A stretch of DNA of 6,204 nucleotides from JBQCEE01 sp051960575. Lineage in GTDB: Bacteria > Actinomycetota > Actinomycetes > Mycobacteriales > Jatrophihabitantaceae. The stretch lies in NCBI RefSeq assembly GCF_051960575.1, contig NZ_JBQCEE010000429.1:1-6204 (forward strand). Direction: 5' to 3'. Each line of letters opens with the position of its first letter. Within the stretch, counting starts at the first letter, position 1. This document shows positions 1 through 5,118 of the stretch, in pieces. Both the position numbers and the translations under genes were made by a program. A model generated the notes under the pieces. That model was not told where the DNA came from. It worked only from the letters and a program-made list of their open reading frames with translations, and did not search any database.

Positions 1-125
1 TCGGCCGACCGGACCGCGTCCAACAGCTCGGCCTCGGACGCCAACGCCGTCGACAACCCCAGCATCCGGTCGAGTTCGGCGTGCCCGGCGGGCAGCGTCC
101 ACGCCTCGACCGCCGGTGCCACCAT
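1..125 (-). CDS. N-terminal fragment of an unidentified protein, possibly DUF222/13E12-type HNH nuclease family
   Basis: The gene runs off the left edge; only the first 41 codons are present, reading from ATG at 125-123. The peptide starts MVAPAVEAWTLPAGHAELDR and continues with a segment containing LASEAELLDAVRSA. The acidic 'hydrophobic-x-AELLDAV-x-A' run near the N-terminus resembles the opening helix of actinobacterial DUF222/13E12-repeat proteins, many of which carry a C-terminal HNH nuclease domain. That domain would lie outside the window, so the family call is a guess. Third positions are mostly G/C, which supports real coding. No clear Shine-Dalgarno precedes the ATG, but a -10-like TAGACT sits 6 bases upstream, so a leaderless mRNA is plausible. 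A near-consensus SOS box lies in the promoter. Confidence is fair that this is a gene and low for its identity. Confidence 0.5.
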   Translation of the reverse strand, partial: MVAPAVEAWTLPAGHAELDRMLGLSTALASEAELLDAVRSA

Positions 126-131
126 GCGATC

Positions 132-161
132 AGTCTACCCGAAGAAGCGTTCGAAAAGCAA
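132..161 (-). promoter_or_regulatory. Candidate leaderless promoter with SOS-box-like site for the left-edge gene
   Basis: On the minus strand, TTGCTT (161-156) and TAGACT (137-132) are separated by 18 bases, a housekeeping-sigma-like arrangement. Transcription would begin at or next to the ATG at 125, which fits the missing Shine-Dalgarno. Between the two boxes, 152-141 reads GAAC-GCTT-CTTC, one mismatch from the mycobacterial LexA consensus GAAC-N4-GTTC, and it is flanked by C and G as in CGAAC...TTCG. Its position between -35 and -10 would suit repression. Promoter and operator are both pattern matches only. Confidence 0.35.
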
Positions 162-242
162 GCGTCTTTGCGTTGGAAGGCCGTTGTGGGACAAAGGTCT
201 TTAGCGTGTTGGCACCTTGCCGATAACTACCTCGGCGAGTGA

Positions 243-326
243 TCAGGCGGTCGTCGCTCCCACGCCCCAGCCGAAGCCGGCGGCCGCCCGCAGCCGTTCG
301 ATGAACTCCTTGAGCTTCTTGCTCAT
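243..326 (-). CDS. Unrecognised 27-residue peptide ORF with strong ribosome binding site
   Basis: The ORF has ATG at 326-324 and TGA at 245-243. It is preceded by GGAGGAG (339-333) with a 6-base gap, one of the best Shine-Dalgarno sequences in the window. The N-terminal part, MSKKLKEFIERLRAAA, is cationic with hydrophobics spaced 3-4 residues apart (L5, F8, I9, L12), so it could form an amphipathic helix. The tail has alternating glycines around one tryptophan (GFGWGVG, residues 17-23) and ends ATTA. There is no cysteine, signal peptide or membrane helix. Almost all codons end in G or C. It is divergent from mscR and followed by the left-edge gene after 117 bases. I know no family that matches. 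It could be a small regulatory or membrane-surface peptide, a RiPP-like precursor (no maturase is in view), or a chance ORF. The ribosome binding site argues against chance. Confidence 0.5.
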   Translation of the reverse strand: MSKKLKEFIERLRAAAGFGWGVGATTA

Positions 327-483
327 CGCGCTCTCCTCCGTGATCGGATGATGCCCGGGTCCAACGAACCGGTGCGCGACGCGTTACGCCCCCCGCGTCC
401 CTGACAGCGTGCATCACACCGGTCGGCGGCGTCAGTGACCGCGGGGCCCGGACGGCTCGGCGAAGGGCCCAGCGGACGTGGGA

Positions 484-501
484 CGACCGGTCACCCGGTC
501 G
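484..501. repeat. 7-bp inverted repeat upstream of mscR
   Basis: CGACCGG and CCGGTCG are perfect inverted copies separated by TCAC, ending 70 bases before the mscR start. No T-run follows, so it is not an obvious terminator. It could be an operator for mscR or for the divergent small ORF, or a chance palindrome in G+C-rich DNA. Confidence 0.35.
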
Positions 502-560
502 GCCCGTCGCCGCCCGCGCCGCCCATCGGCGGGTCTGCTTTGATCGGGGCATCCATCGGT

Positions 561-567
561 GAAGGAG
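561..567 (+). promoter_or_regulatory. mscR ribosome binding site
   Basis: GAAGGAG lies 4 bases before the ATG at 572. It fixes this start rather than any upstream alternative, and the protein then begins where MscR homologues begin (M-x-Q-T-V-R-G-V-I). Confidence 0.75.
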
Positions 568-571
568 TGTC

Positions 572-1657
572 ATGATCCAGACCGTCCGCGGTGTGATCGC
601 CCGTTCCGTCAAGGTCCCCGTCGAGGTGGTCGACATCGTCGTCCCCGACCCCGGTCCCGGCGAGGCGGTCGTCCAGGTGCAGGCCTGCGGGGTCTGCCAC
701 ACCGACCTGCACTACCGCGAGGGCGGCATCAACGACGAGTTCCCGTTCCTCCTCGGCCACGAGGCGGCCGGGGTCGTCGAGGCGGTCGGCGAGGGCGTCA
801 CCGAGGTCGCGCCCGGCGACTACGTGATCCTCAACTGGCGGGCGGTGTGCGGCCAGTGCCGCGCGTGCCGCCGCGGCCGCCCCTGGTACTGCTTCAACAC
901 CCACAACGCGAAGCAGCGCATGACGCTCACCGACGGCACCGAGCTGTCACCGGCGCTCGGCATCGGTGCGTTCGCCGAGAAGACGCTCGTCGCGGCCGGG
1001 CAGTGCACGAAGGTCGACCCTGCCGCGCCGCCGCAGGTCGCCGGCCTGCTCGGGTGCGGTGTCATGGCGGGGCTCGGTGCGGCGATCAACACCGGTGGTG
1101 TCGGGCGTGGTGACAGCGTCGCAGTGATCGGCTGCGGCGGTGTCGGCATCGCGGCCGTCGTCGGCGCGCGGCTCGCCGGCGCACGCAAGGTCATCGCCGT
1201 CGACATCGACCCGCGCAAGATTGCGAAGGCGAAGGAGCTCGGCGCGACCGACGTGGTCGTCAGCTCGCAGACCGACGCCGTCGAGGCGATCCAGGCGCTC
1301 ACCGACGGGTTCGGTGCCGATGTCGTGATCGACGCGGTCGGCCGACCCGAGACCTACCAGCAGGCCTTCTACGGACGCGACCTGGCGGGCACCGTCGTCC
1401 TCGTCGGCGTGCCCACCCCGGACATGAAGCTCGAGCTGCCGCTGCTCGACGTCTTCGGCCGCGGCGGCGCGTTGAAGTCCAGCTGGTACGGCGACTGCCT
1501 GCCGAGCCGGGACTTCCCGATGCTCATCGACCTGTTCCTGCAGGGCCGGCTGCCACTCGACGCGTTCGTCAGCGAGCAGATCGGTCTGGACGACGTCGAG
1601 GCCGCGTTCACCAAGATGCACCACGGCGACGTGCTGCGCTCGGTGGTCATGCTGTGA
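572..1657 (+). CDS. mscR: S-(hydroxymethyl)mycothiol dehydrogenase (zinc, NAD-dependent; MscR family)
   Basis: This is a 361-residue cytoplasmic medium-chain zinc dehydrogenase. In the known family (for example Mycobacterium tuberculosis Rv2259), it oxidises the formaldehyde-mycothiol adduct towards formate and can also reduce S-nitrosomycothiol. Catalytic zinc ligands are C42 (GVCHTD), H63/E64 (GHEAAG) and C162 (LLGCGVMAG). Four structural zinc cysteines are at 93, 96, 99 and 107 (CGQCRAC...YC). The Rossmann motif GCGGVG is at 187-192, followed by D211 in IAVDID, as expected for NAD preference. The stretches LNWRAVCGQCRAC, TDGFGADVVIDAVGRPETYQ and GALKSSWYGDCLP match what I recall of the mycobacterial enzyme almost exactly and separate it from general alcohol dehydrogenases. 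Length is full. It is the first gene of a two-gene operon, its stop overlapping the next start. The function implies that the organism makes mycothiol. Confidence 0.93.
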   Translation: MIQTVRGVIARSVKVPVEVVDIVVPDPGPGEAVVQVQACGVCHTDLHYREGGINDEFPFLLGHEAAGVVEAVGEGVTEVAPGDYVILNWRAVCGQCRACRRGRPWYCFNTHNAKQRMTLTDGTELSPALGIGAFAEKTLVAAGQCTKVDPAAPPQVAGLLGCGVMAGLGAAINTGGVGRGDSVAVIGCGGVGIAAVVGARLAGARKVIAVDIDPRKIAKAKELGATDVVVSSQTDAVEAIQALTDGFGADVVIDAVGRPETYQQAFYGRDLAGTVVLVGVPTPDMKLELPLLDVFGRGGALKSSWYGDCLPSRDFPMLIDLFLQGRLPLDAFVSEQIGLDDVEAAFTKMHHGDVLRSVVML

Positions 1658-2283
1658 GCCTGCGGATCGACCACCTGGTCACGTCCGGCACCTTCTCGCT
1701 CGACGGCGGCACGTGGGACGTCGACAACAATGTGTGGATCGTCGGCGACGACCGGGAGTGCATCGTGATCGACGCGCCGCATGACGCCGACGCCATCCGG
1801 GCGCAGGTCGGCGACCGGCGCCTCGTCGCGATCGTCTGCACACACGCCCACGACGACCACATCGACGCCGCGCCGGCGCTCGCCGACGCGACGGGTGCGC
1901 CGATCCGGCTGCACTCGGACGACCGCGAGCTCTGGGACCGCACGCACCCCGACCGGGCGCCCGACGGCGAGTTGGCCGACGGCGAGGTGATCGAGGTCGG
2001 CGGCGTGCGCCTGCAGGTGCTGCACACACCGGGTCACTCGCCCGGGGCGGTCTGCCTGTACGACGCCGACAACCGCGTGCTGTTCAGCGGCGACACCCTG
2101 TTCCTGGGCGGGCCGGGCGCGACCGGACGGTCGTTCTCGAGCTTCCCGACCATCATCGACTCGATCCGTGACCGGTTGTTGACCCTGCCGCCGGACACGG
2201 TCGTGCACACCGGCCACGGCGACGACACGACGATCGGCGCCGAGGCGCCGCACCTCGACGACTGGATCGCCCGCGGCCACTGA
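1654..2283 (+). CDS. Metallo-beta-lactamase-fold hydrolase, glyoxalase II-like, coupled to mscR
   Basis: This 209-residue cytoplasmic hydrolase starts with GTG at 1654, inside the mscR stop (GTGA), so translation is probably coupled; no separate strong Shine-Dalgarno is visible. Metal ligands are all present: THAHDDH (H64, H66, D68, H69), H128 in HTPGHS, D147 in SGDTLF and H188 in HTGHGDD. This is the full two-metal set of glyoxalase II-type enzymes. A hydrolase of this family also follows mscR in mycobacteria (Rv2260 after Rv2259), so the pair is conserved. A reasonable inference is that it cleaves a mycothiol thioester such as S-formylmycothiol, or another mycothiol conjugate, regenerating the thiol. 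The fold alone does not prove the substrate. The C-terminus is short and lacks the extra helical domain of classical glyoxalase II. Fold: near certain; substrate: unproven. Confidence 0.9.
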   Translation: MSLRIDHLVTSGTFSLDGGTWDVDNNVWIVGDDRECIVIDAPHDADAIRAQVGDRRLVAIVCTHAHDDHIDAAPALADATGAPIRLHSDDRELWDRTHPDRAPDGELADGEVIEVGGVRLQVLHTPGHSPGAVCLYDADNRVLFSGDTLFLGGPGATGRSFSSFPTIIDSIRDRLLTLPPDTVVHTGHGDDTTIGAEAPHLDDWIARGH

Positions 2284-2295
2284 CCACGACGGCCG

Positions 2296-2309
2296 GGAAC
2301 GGATGTTCC
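2296..2309. terminator. Short hairpin between convergent genes, possible bidirectional terminator
   Basis: GGAAC-GGAT-GTTCC is a perfect 5-bp stem with a 4-base loop. It sits in the 26-base gap between the stop of the hydrolase gene (2283) and the stop of the fusion gene (2310). Its place suits termination from both sides, but there is no T-run on either strand and the stem is short. The core also matches GAAC-N4-GTTC, the LexA-type consensus, probably by coincidence. Confidence 0.4.
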
Positions 2310-4973
2310 TCAGCGATCGGCGACGGCCCGCGGCGCCGTGAGCGTGGCGAGCAGGGCGGTGTCGCTGCGCGACGGGCGCCGCTGCAGCCGGTGCTGCAAG
2401 AGCTGTTGTGCGACGTCCGACCGGCCGGCCTCGACCGCGCAGTGCAGCGCGGTGTCCTCGACGACCTCGCGCTGCGCCGCGCTGCCGCCGACACGTTCGA
2501 GCGCAGGGTGGTCGAGCAGCGCGACGAGCCCGTCGGCGGCACGATCCGGATCCCCGTGGACGAGATCCAGCAGCGCGTCGGCGAAGGGCGCGATCACCGT
2601 CTCGAAGACCTCGCCGCCGCGCCGGTCGGCCATGCGGCGTACGCGGGTGAGACCCTGGCAGTCGTGCGCCGCCGCGAGCGCCATGGCCGCGTGCAGCGCG
2701 GTGAACGCGGTCGGCGGGTTCGCGAGCAGTTCGGGCTCGACGGTGCGCAGTACCGGCCGCACATCGGCGGCGTCGTGGCCGTGCACGTGCAGCCGCCAGA
2801 GCAGCGACGCCGAGTCGACCAGCGCCCGCACTCCGCTCACCTGCGGCGGCGCGAGCTGGGCGGCGTAGCGCCGAGTGACCGCCGCGGTGTCGCCGAGCGC
2901 GAGCTCGTGCAGGGCGGCGTGCCACGAGAAGTGGGCACGGTGCGAGGCCCGCGCGCCGCAGCGGTCGATCCAGCCGTCGAGCCAGGCGAGGCCGGCGGCG
3001 TGGTCGCCCGTCTCGTAGTGCACGTGCGCCTTGGCGTGCACCGCATGCCCCGAACCCGGCTCGATGCTCAACGCCCGTTGCGCGAGGTCGGCGGCCTCGT
3101 CGAAGCGGTCCTGCTCCTGGCGGATGAACGCCAGCATGCTCAGGTACCACCAGTGCTCGCCGTAGACCGGCGCGAGCCCCTCGCTGAGCGCCCACGCCTC
3201 GGTCGGCAGTTCGGTGGCGCCACCGAAGGCGATCGTCGGCACGGCGAGGCTCACGGCCAGCGCGTCCTCGGGGTAGGCCTGGATGTACGAGAGCAGCGCG
3301 GCCGCCGACTCGGCACCCGGTGCGCGCACCCGCTGCGCGGCGACCTCGATGAAGCGCCGCTCGCGCTCGTCGGCCGTGGTGCCGGCCCGCTCCGCCGCGG
3401 CGAGCGCGGTCGCGACGTCGACGTCGCAGCCCCACTCGGCGCCGAGCAGCGCCTGCACCGCATGGCCGAGCGCGAAGCCGGGGTCGGCCGCGACCGCCCG
3501 CGCGACCAGCGTCTCGGCGCCCGACTGCACCCGCAGGATGCGGTCGAGCGCGGCGATGTAGAGCGTGCTCGCCTCGCCGGACGCCGTGATCGGCAGGCCG
3601 AACGGGTCGCGAGCGCGGCGCCGCAGCTCGGGCTGAGGAAGCGCCGCGAGCACCTGCCGCGCCACCACGCCTGCCTGCACGCGGATCTCCGGGATCGCCG
3701 TGGTCTCCCACAACTCGCCCTTCCGCAACGCACCCATCGCCCACACCGGCGAGGGGAAGCCGTCGCCGGCGATCACCCGGCCGTCGATCTCGCAGGCGAC
3801 GCCGAGCCCGAGCGGGCCGGGACGCACCATCCCGGACGCGAGCAGGTTCAGCACCAGCGCGTCGTCGCGCGTGGCGAGGCGGTCGTCCGGGCCGGTGCAG
3901 TTCACGACGCGGCCGACCGTGAGCCGGCTGCCGTCGCTCAGCGTCACCTCGACCGCCCCGGGCACCTCTTGGGCGCCGGTGATCTCGCCGCGATGCGCGA
4001 CGACCTCGCCCCGGTCGAGACGCTGCTGCAACCACGTGGTGAGTTCGGCATCGGCGCGGTGACGGGCCTGGTTCCACCGGCGGCCGTCGGTGCGCAGCAG
4101 CTCCGCACGGCACTCGTCCGAGAGCTTGCGCCAGAGCGTGGTCGTGACGCCCCGCAGGCTGTCGATCGCCTGGCGCCAGTCGCCACCGCACGCGGCGATG
4201 TGGTCGTCGATCAGGGCTCGCACGCTCGCGGCGGTCGGCTGGTCGGGCAGGGTCGGTGGCGGCACCGGCGCGCTCGGGCGCGCGGCGTGGCCCACGGGCA
4301 GCAGACCCGTGCGCGAGAGGACGTGCACGCGCCGTCCGGCACGGGCGTGCGTCATCGCCATGTCGAGCATGGTCAGCCCGGTGCCGACGAGCAGCACGTC
4401 GCCGTCGGCCGGCGGCAGGTCTGCGGCCCACGGGTCGGCCACGAACACGTCCGAGCGTCGCAGCGCGGCGGGCGCCCACGTCGCGGCGGGGCGCCCGGCA
4501 CCGATGGCCAGGACCGCGGCGTCGGCGGCGCGGCTCGAACCGTCGCCGAGCGAGATGCGCAGCCGTCGGCCGTGCCGGCGGACGTCCGTGGCGGTGCTGG
4601 TCACGAGCTCGACCCGCACCGTGGTGGAACGGATGGCCTCGTCCAGACAGTCCTGCAGGTAGTCGCCGAACACGGCGCGCGGGGCAAAGCCGCCGGCGGG
4701 GAAGTCGGCGTCGTGGTGGCGGTGCAGCCAGTCGAGGAAGTGCTGGGGGTCGTGCGGCCAGGCGCTCATCTTGGCGGCCGGCACGTTGAGCCGGTGCCGG
4801 TGGTCGTCGGTGCCATAGGCGACGCCGCGGCCGAGCTGGTCGGGCTGCTCGGGTGCGATGAGCAGGATGTCGACGGTCGCGCCGGTGCGTGCGGCGCACC
4901 GGGCGAGCTGCGCGACGGTGAGGCTGCCACTCGCTCCGCCGCCGATGACGGCGACGCTCGGCCGGGTGATCAT
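2310..4973 (-). CDS. FAD/NAD(P)-binding protein (YdhS/COG4529-like) fused to a TTC38/StaR-like TPR domain
   Basis: This is an 887-residue cytoplasmic protein of two parts. Residues about 1-450 are a COG4529/NAD_binding_9-type flavoprotein: dinucleotide motif VIGGGASG (9-16), second motif LLVGTGLTMLD (194-204), VNCTGPDDR (357-365), and the C-terminal FAD segment GDGFPSPVWAMGALRKGELW (403-422) followed by IPEIRVQA (427-434). Residues about 455-880 resemble TTC38/StaR-like proteins: DPFGLPIT at 456, a DPGFALGH segment at 497, EHWWYLSMLAF at 606, a TPR-like helix pair at 620-660 (DEAADLAQRALSIEPGSGHA) and HFSWHAALHELALGD at 681. The flavoprotein family has no firmly assigned reaction; an oxidoreductase role is likely and the substrate unknown. 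The TPR half suggests a protein partner or scaffold. I chose ATG 4973 because the FAD motif then begins at residue 9, as usual, and because it overlaps the upstream leader stop (ATGA). No Shine-Dalgarno precedes it. In-frame GTG (5000) or TTG (5006) starts are possible but lie 19 and 13 bases from the only good Shine-Dalgarno. The neighbour metX suggests a sulfur-metabolism link. Confidence 0.85.
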   Translation of the reverse strand: MITRPSVAVIGGGASGSLTVAQLARCAARTGATVDILLIAPEQPDQLGRGVAYGTDDHRHRLNVPAAKMSAWPHDPQHFLDWLHRHHDADFPAGGFAPRAVFGDYLQDCLDEAIRSTTVRVELVTSTATDVRRHGRRLRISLGDGSSRAADAAVLAIGAGRPAATWAPAALRRSDVFVADPWAADLPPADGDVLLVGTGLTMLDMAMTHARAGRRVHVLSRTGLLPVGHAARPSAPVPPPTLPDQPTAASVRALIDDHIAACGGDWRQAIDSLRGVTTTLWRKLSDECRAELLRTDGRRWNQARHRADAELTTWLQQRLDRGEVVAHRGEITGAQEVPGAVEVTLSDGSRLTVGRVVNCTGPDDRLATRDDALVLNLLASGMVRPGPLGLGVACEIDGRVIAGDGFPSPVWAMGALRKGELWETTAIPEIRVQAGVVARQVLAALPQPELRRRARDPFGLPITASGEASTLYIAALDRILRVQSGAETLVARAVAADPGFALGHAVQALLGAEWGCDVDVATALAAAERAGTTADERERRFIEVAAQRVRAPGAESAAALLSYIQAYPEDALAVSLAVPTIAFGGATELPTEAWALSEGLAPVYGEHWWYLSMLAFIRQEQDRFDEAADLAQRALSIEPGSGHAVHAKAHVHYETGDHAAGLAWLDGWIDRCGARASHRAHFSWHAALHELALGDTAAVTRRYAAQLAPPQVSGVRALVDSASLLWRLHVHGHDAADVRPVLRTVEPELLANPPTAFTALHAAMALAAAHDCQGLTRVRRMADRRGGEVFETVIAPFADALLDLVHGDPDRAADGLVALLDHPALERVGGSAAQREVVEDTALHCAVEAGRSDVAQQLLQHRLQRRPSRSDTALLATLTAPRAVADR

Positions 4974-5014
4974 GCGCGGGGACGGGGGAGGGTCGGACAC
5001 GGACAACAGCTCAC
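4970..5014 (-). CDS. 14-residue cysteine-rich leader peptide ORF (candidate cysteine-responsive attenuator)
   Basis: The ORF reads MSCCPCPTLPRPRA from a GTG start at 5014-5012. It is preceded by AAGGAGG (5026-5020) with an ideal 5-base gap. Its TGA (4972-4970) overlaps the ATG of the FAD-TPR gene (4973-4971) as ATGA, a classic translational coupling arrangement. Three of the first six codons are cysteine, all TGT, whereas the mscR zinc-ligand cysteines are all TGC. A slow or stalled ribosome on these codons could report cysteine supply. Cysteine-rich leader ORFs acting as cysteine-responsive attenuators are known in mycobacteria, often ahead of sulfur-assimilation genes. This one is shorter than I would expect, has cysteines early rather than at the end, and ends in a proline/arginine stretch (PTLPRPR) that may also slow ribosomes. 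The alternative is that the Shine-Dalgarno serves an in-frame TTG or GTG start of the flavoprotein. The ORF and overlap are seen; the sensing role is inferred. Confidence 0.55.
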   Translation of the reverse strand: MSCCPCPTLPRPRA

Positions 5015-5019
5015 GGCGT

Positions 5020-5026
5020 CCTCCTT
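5020..5026 (-). promoter_or_regulatory. Strong ribosome binding site of the leader ORF
   Basis: AAGGAGG on the minus strand is the only good Shine-Dalgarno between metX and the flavoprotein gene. It is 5 bases from the leader GTG but 46 bases from the flavoprotein ATG, so it serves the leader. GGAGG here can pair with CCTCC at 4991-4987, between the cysteine codons and the flavoprotein start. GGACG (5021-5017) can alternatively pair with CGTCC at 4984-4980. A structure that hides this site is therefore possible. Confidence 0.65.
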
Positions 5027-5044
5027 GATCAGTTCCTGTTTCTC

Positions 5045-5072
5045 TAGCTACCCGATGGGGATAGAGTGCCAA
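5045..5072 (-). promoter_or_regulatory. Candidate promoter for the leader/flavoprotein unit, with overlapping dyad
   Basis: TTGGCA (5072-5067) and TAGCTA (5050-5045) are 16 bases apart on the minus strand and would give a start near 5038, leaving a short untranslated leader before the GTG at 5014. An imperfect dyad, CTAtCCC-CATC-GGGTAG (5064-5048), one bulged T apart from perfect, fills the spacer and touches the -10. It is a possible operator for an unknown regulator. The local A+T content is clearly higher than in the surroundings, which supports a control region. Confidence 0.4.
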
Positions 5073-5100
5073 ACGTGAGGCGCACGAGGCAAGTCGCCGC

Positions 5101-5115
5101 GCCGGACGCACCGGC
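5101..5115 (-). terminator. Weak hairpin directly after metX
   Basis: GCCGG-TGCGT-CCGGC starts 4 bases after the metX stop. The stem is 5 bp, all G/C, with a 5-base loop and no following T-run. It may attenuate read-through from metX into the leader/flavoprotein unit, but it is not a convincing full terminator. Confidence 0.3.
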
Positions 5116-5118
5116 CGT

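Larger units (their letters stand above)
327..571. other. Divergent intergenic region between the 27-residue ORF and mscR
   Basis: These 245 bases must hold the promoters for both the small minus-strand ORF and the mscR operon. I cannot pick a convincing -35/-10 pair for either. Visible elements are the minus-strand Shine-Dalgarno (333-339), a 7-bp inverted repeat CGACCGG-TCAC-CCGGTCG (484-501), and the mscR ribosome binding site. With the 117 bases at 126-242, this is the only long stretch of the window without a sizeable gene. An 18-codon plus-strand ORF starting at 348 has no ribosome binding site and is not called. Confidence 0.5.

Noticed and set aside
348..404. 18-codon plus-strand ORF upstream of mscR as a leader peptide
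   Set aside because: No Shine-Dalgarno precedes its ATG, its codons show no special residue run, and it ends far from the mscR start.
130..702. 190-codon minus-strand open frame across the mscR upstream region
   Set aside because: It overlaps the mscR start and the 27-residue ORF in another frame. It is rich in Arg and Thr, without motifs or a ribosome binding site.
1369..4899. 1176-codon open frame on the minus strand
   Set aside because: It overlaps the FAD-TPR gene in another frame and runs antisense through the hydrolase and mscR. Its Arg/Ala/Pro-rich composition is typical of shadow frames.
2391..5078. 895-codon open frame on the plus strand, antisense to the FAD-TPR gene
   Set aside because: It is very rich in Arg, His, Val and Gly with no recognisable motif, while the minus strand in the same place encodes clear FAD and TPR motifs. 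It is a by-product of high G+C coding.
4974..5111. Upstream extension of the flavoprotein to an ATG at 5111
   Set aside because: The extra 46 residues cover the promoter-like and ribosome binding sequences, contain no family motif, and precede a start at 4973 that already gives the normal distance to the FAD motif.
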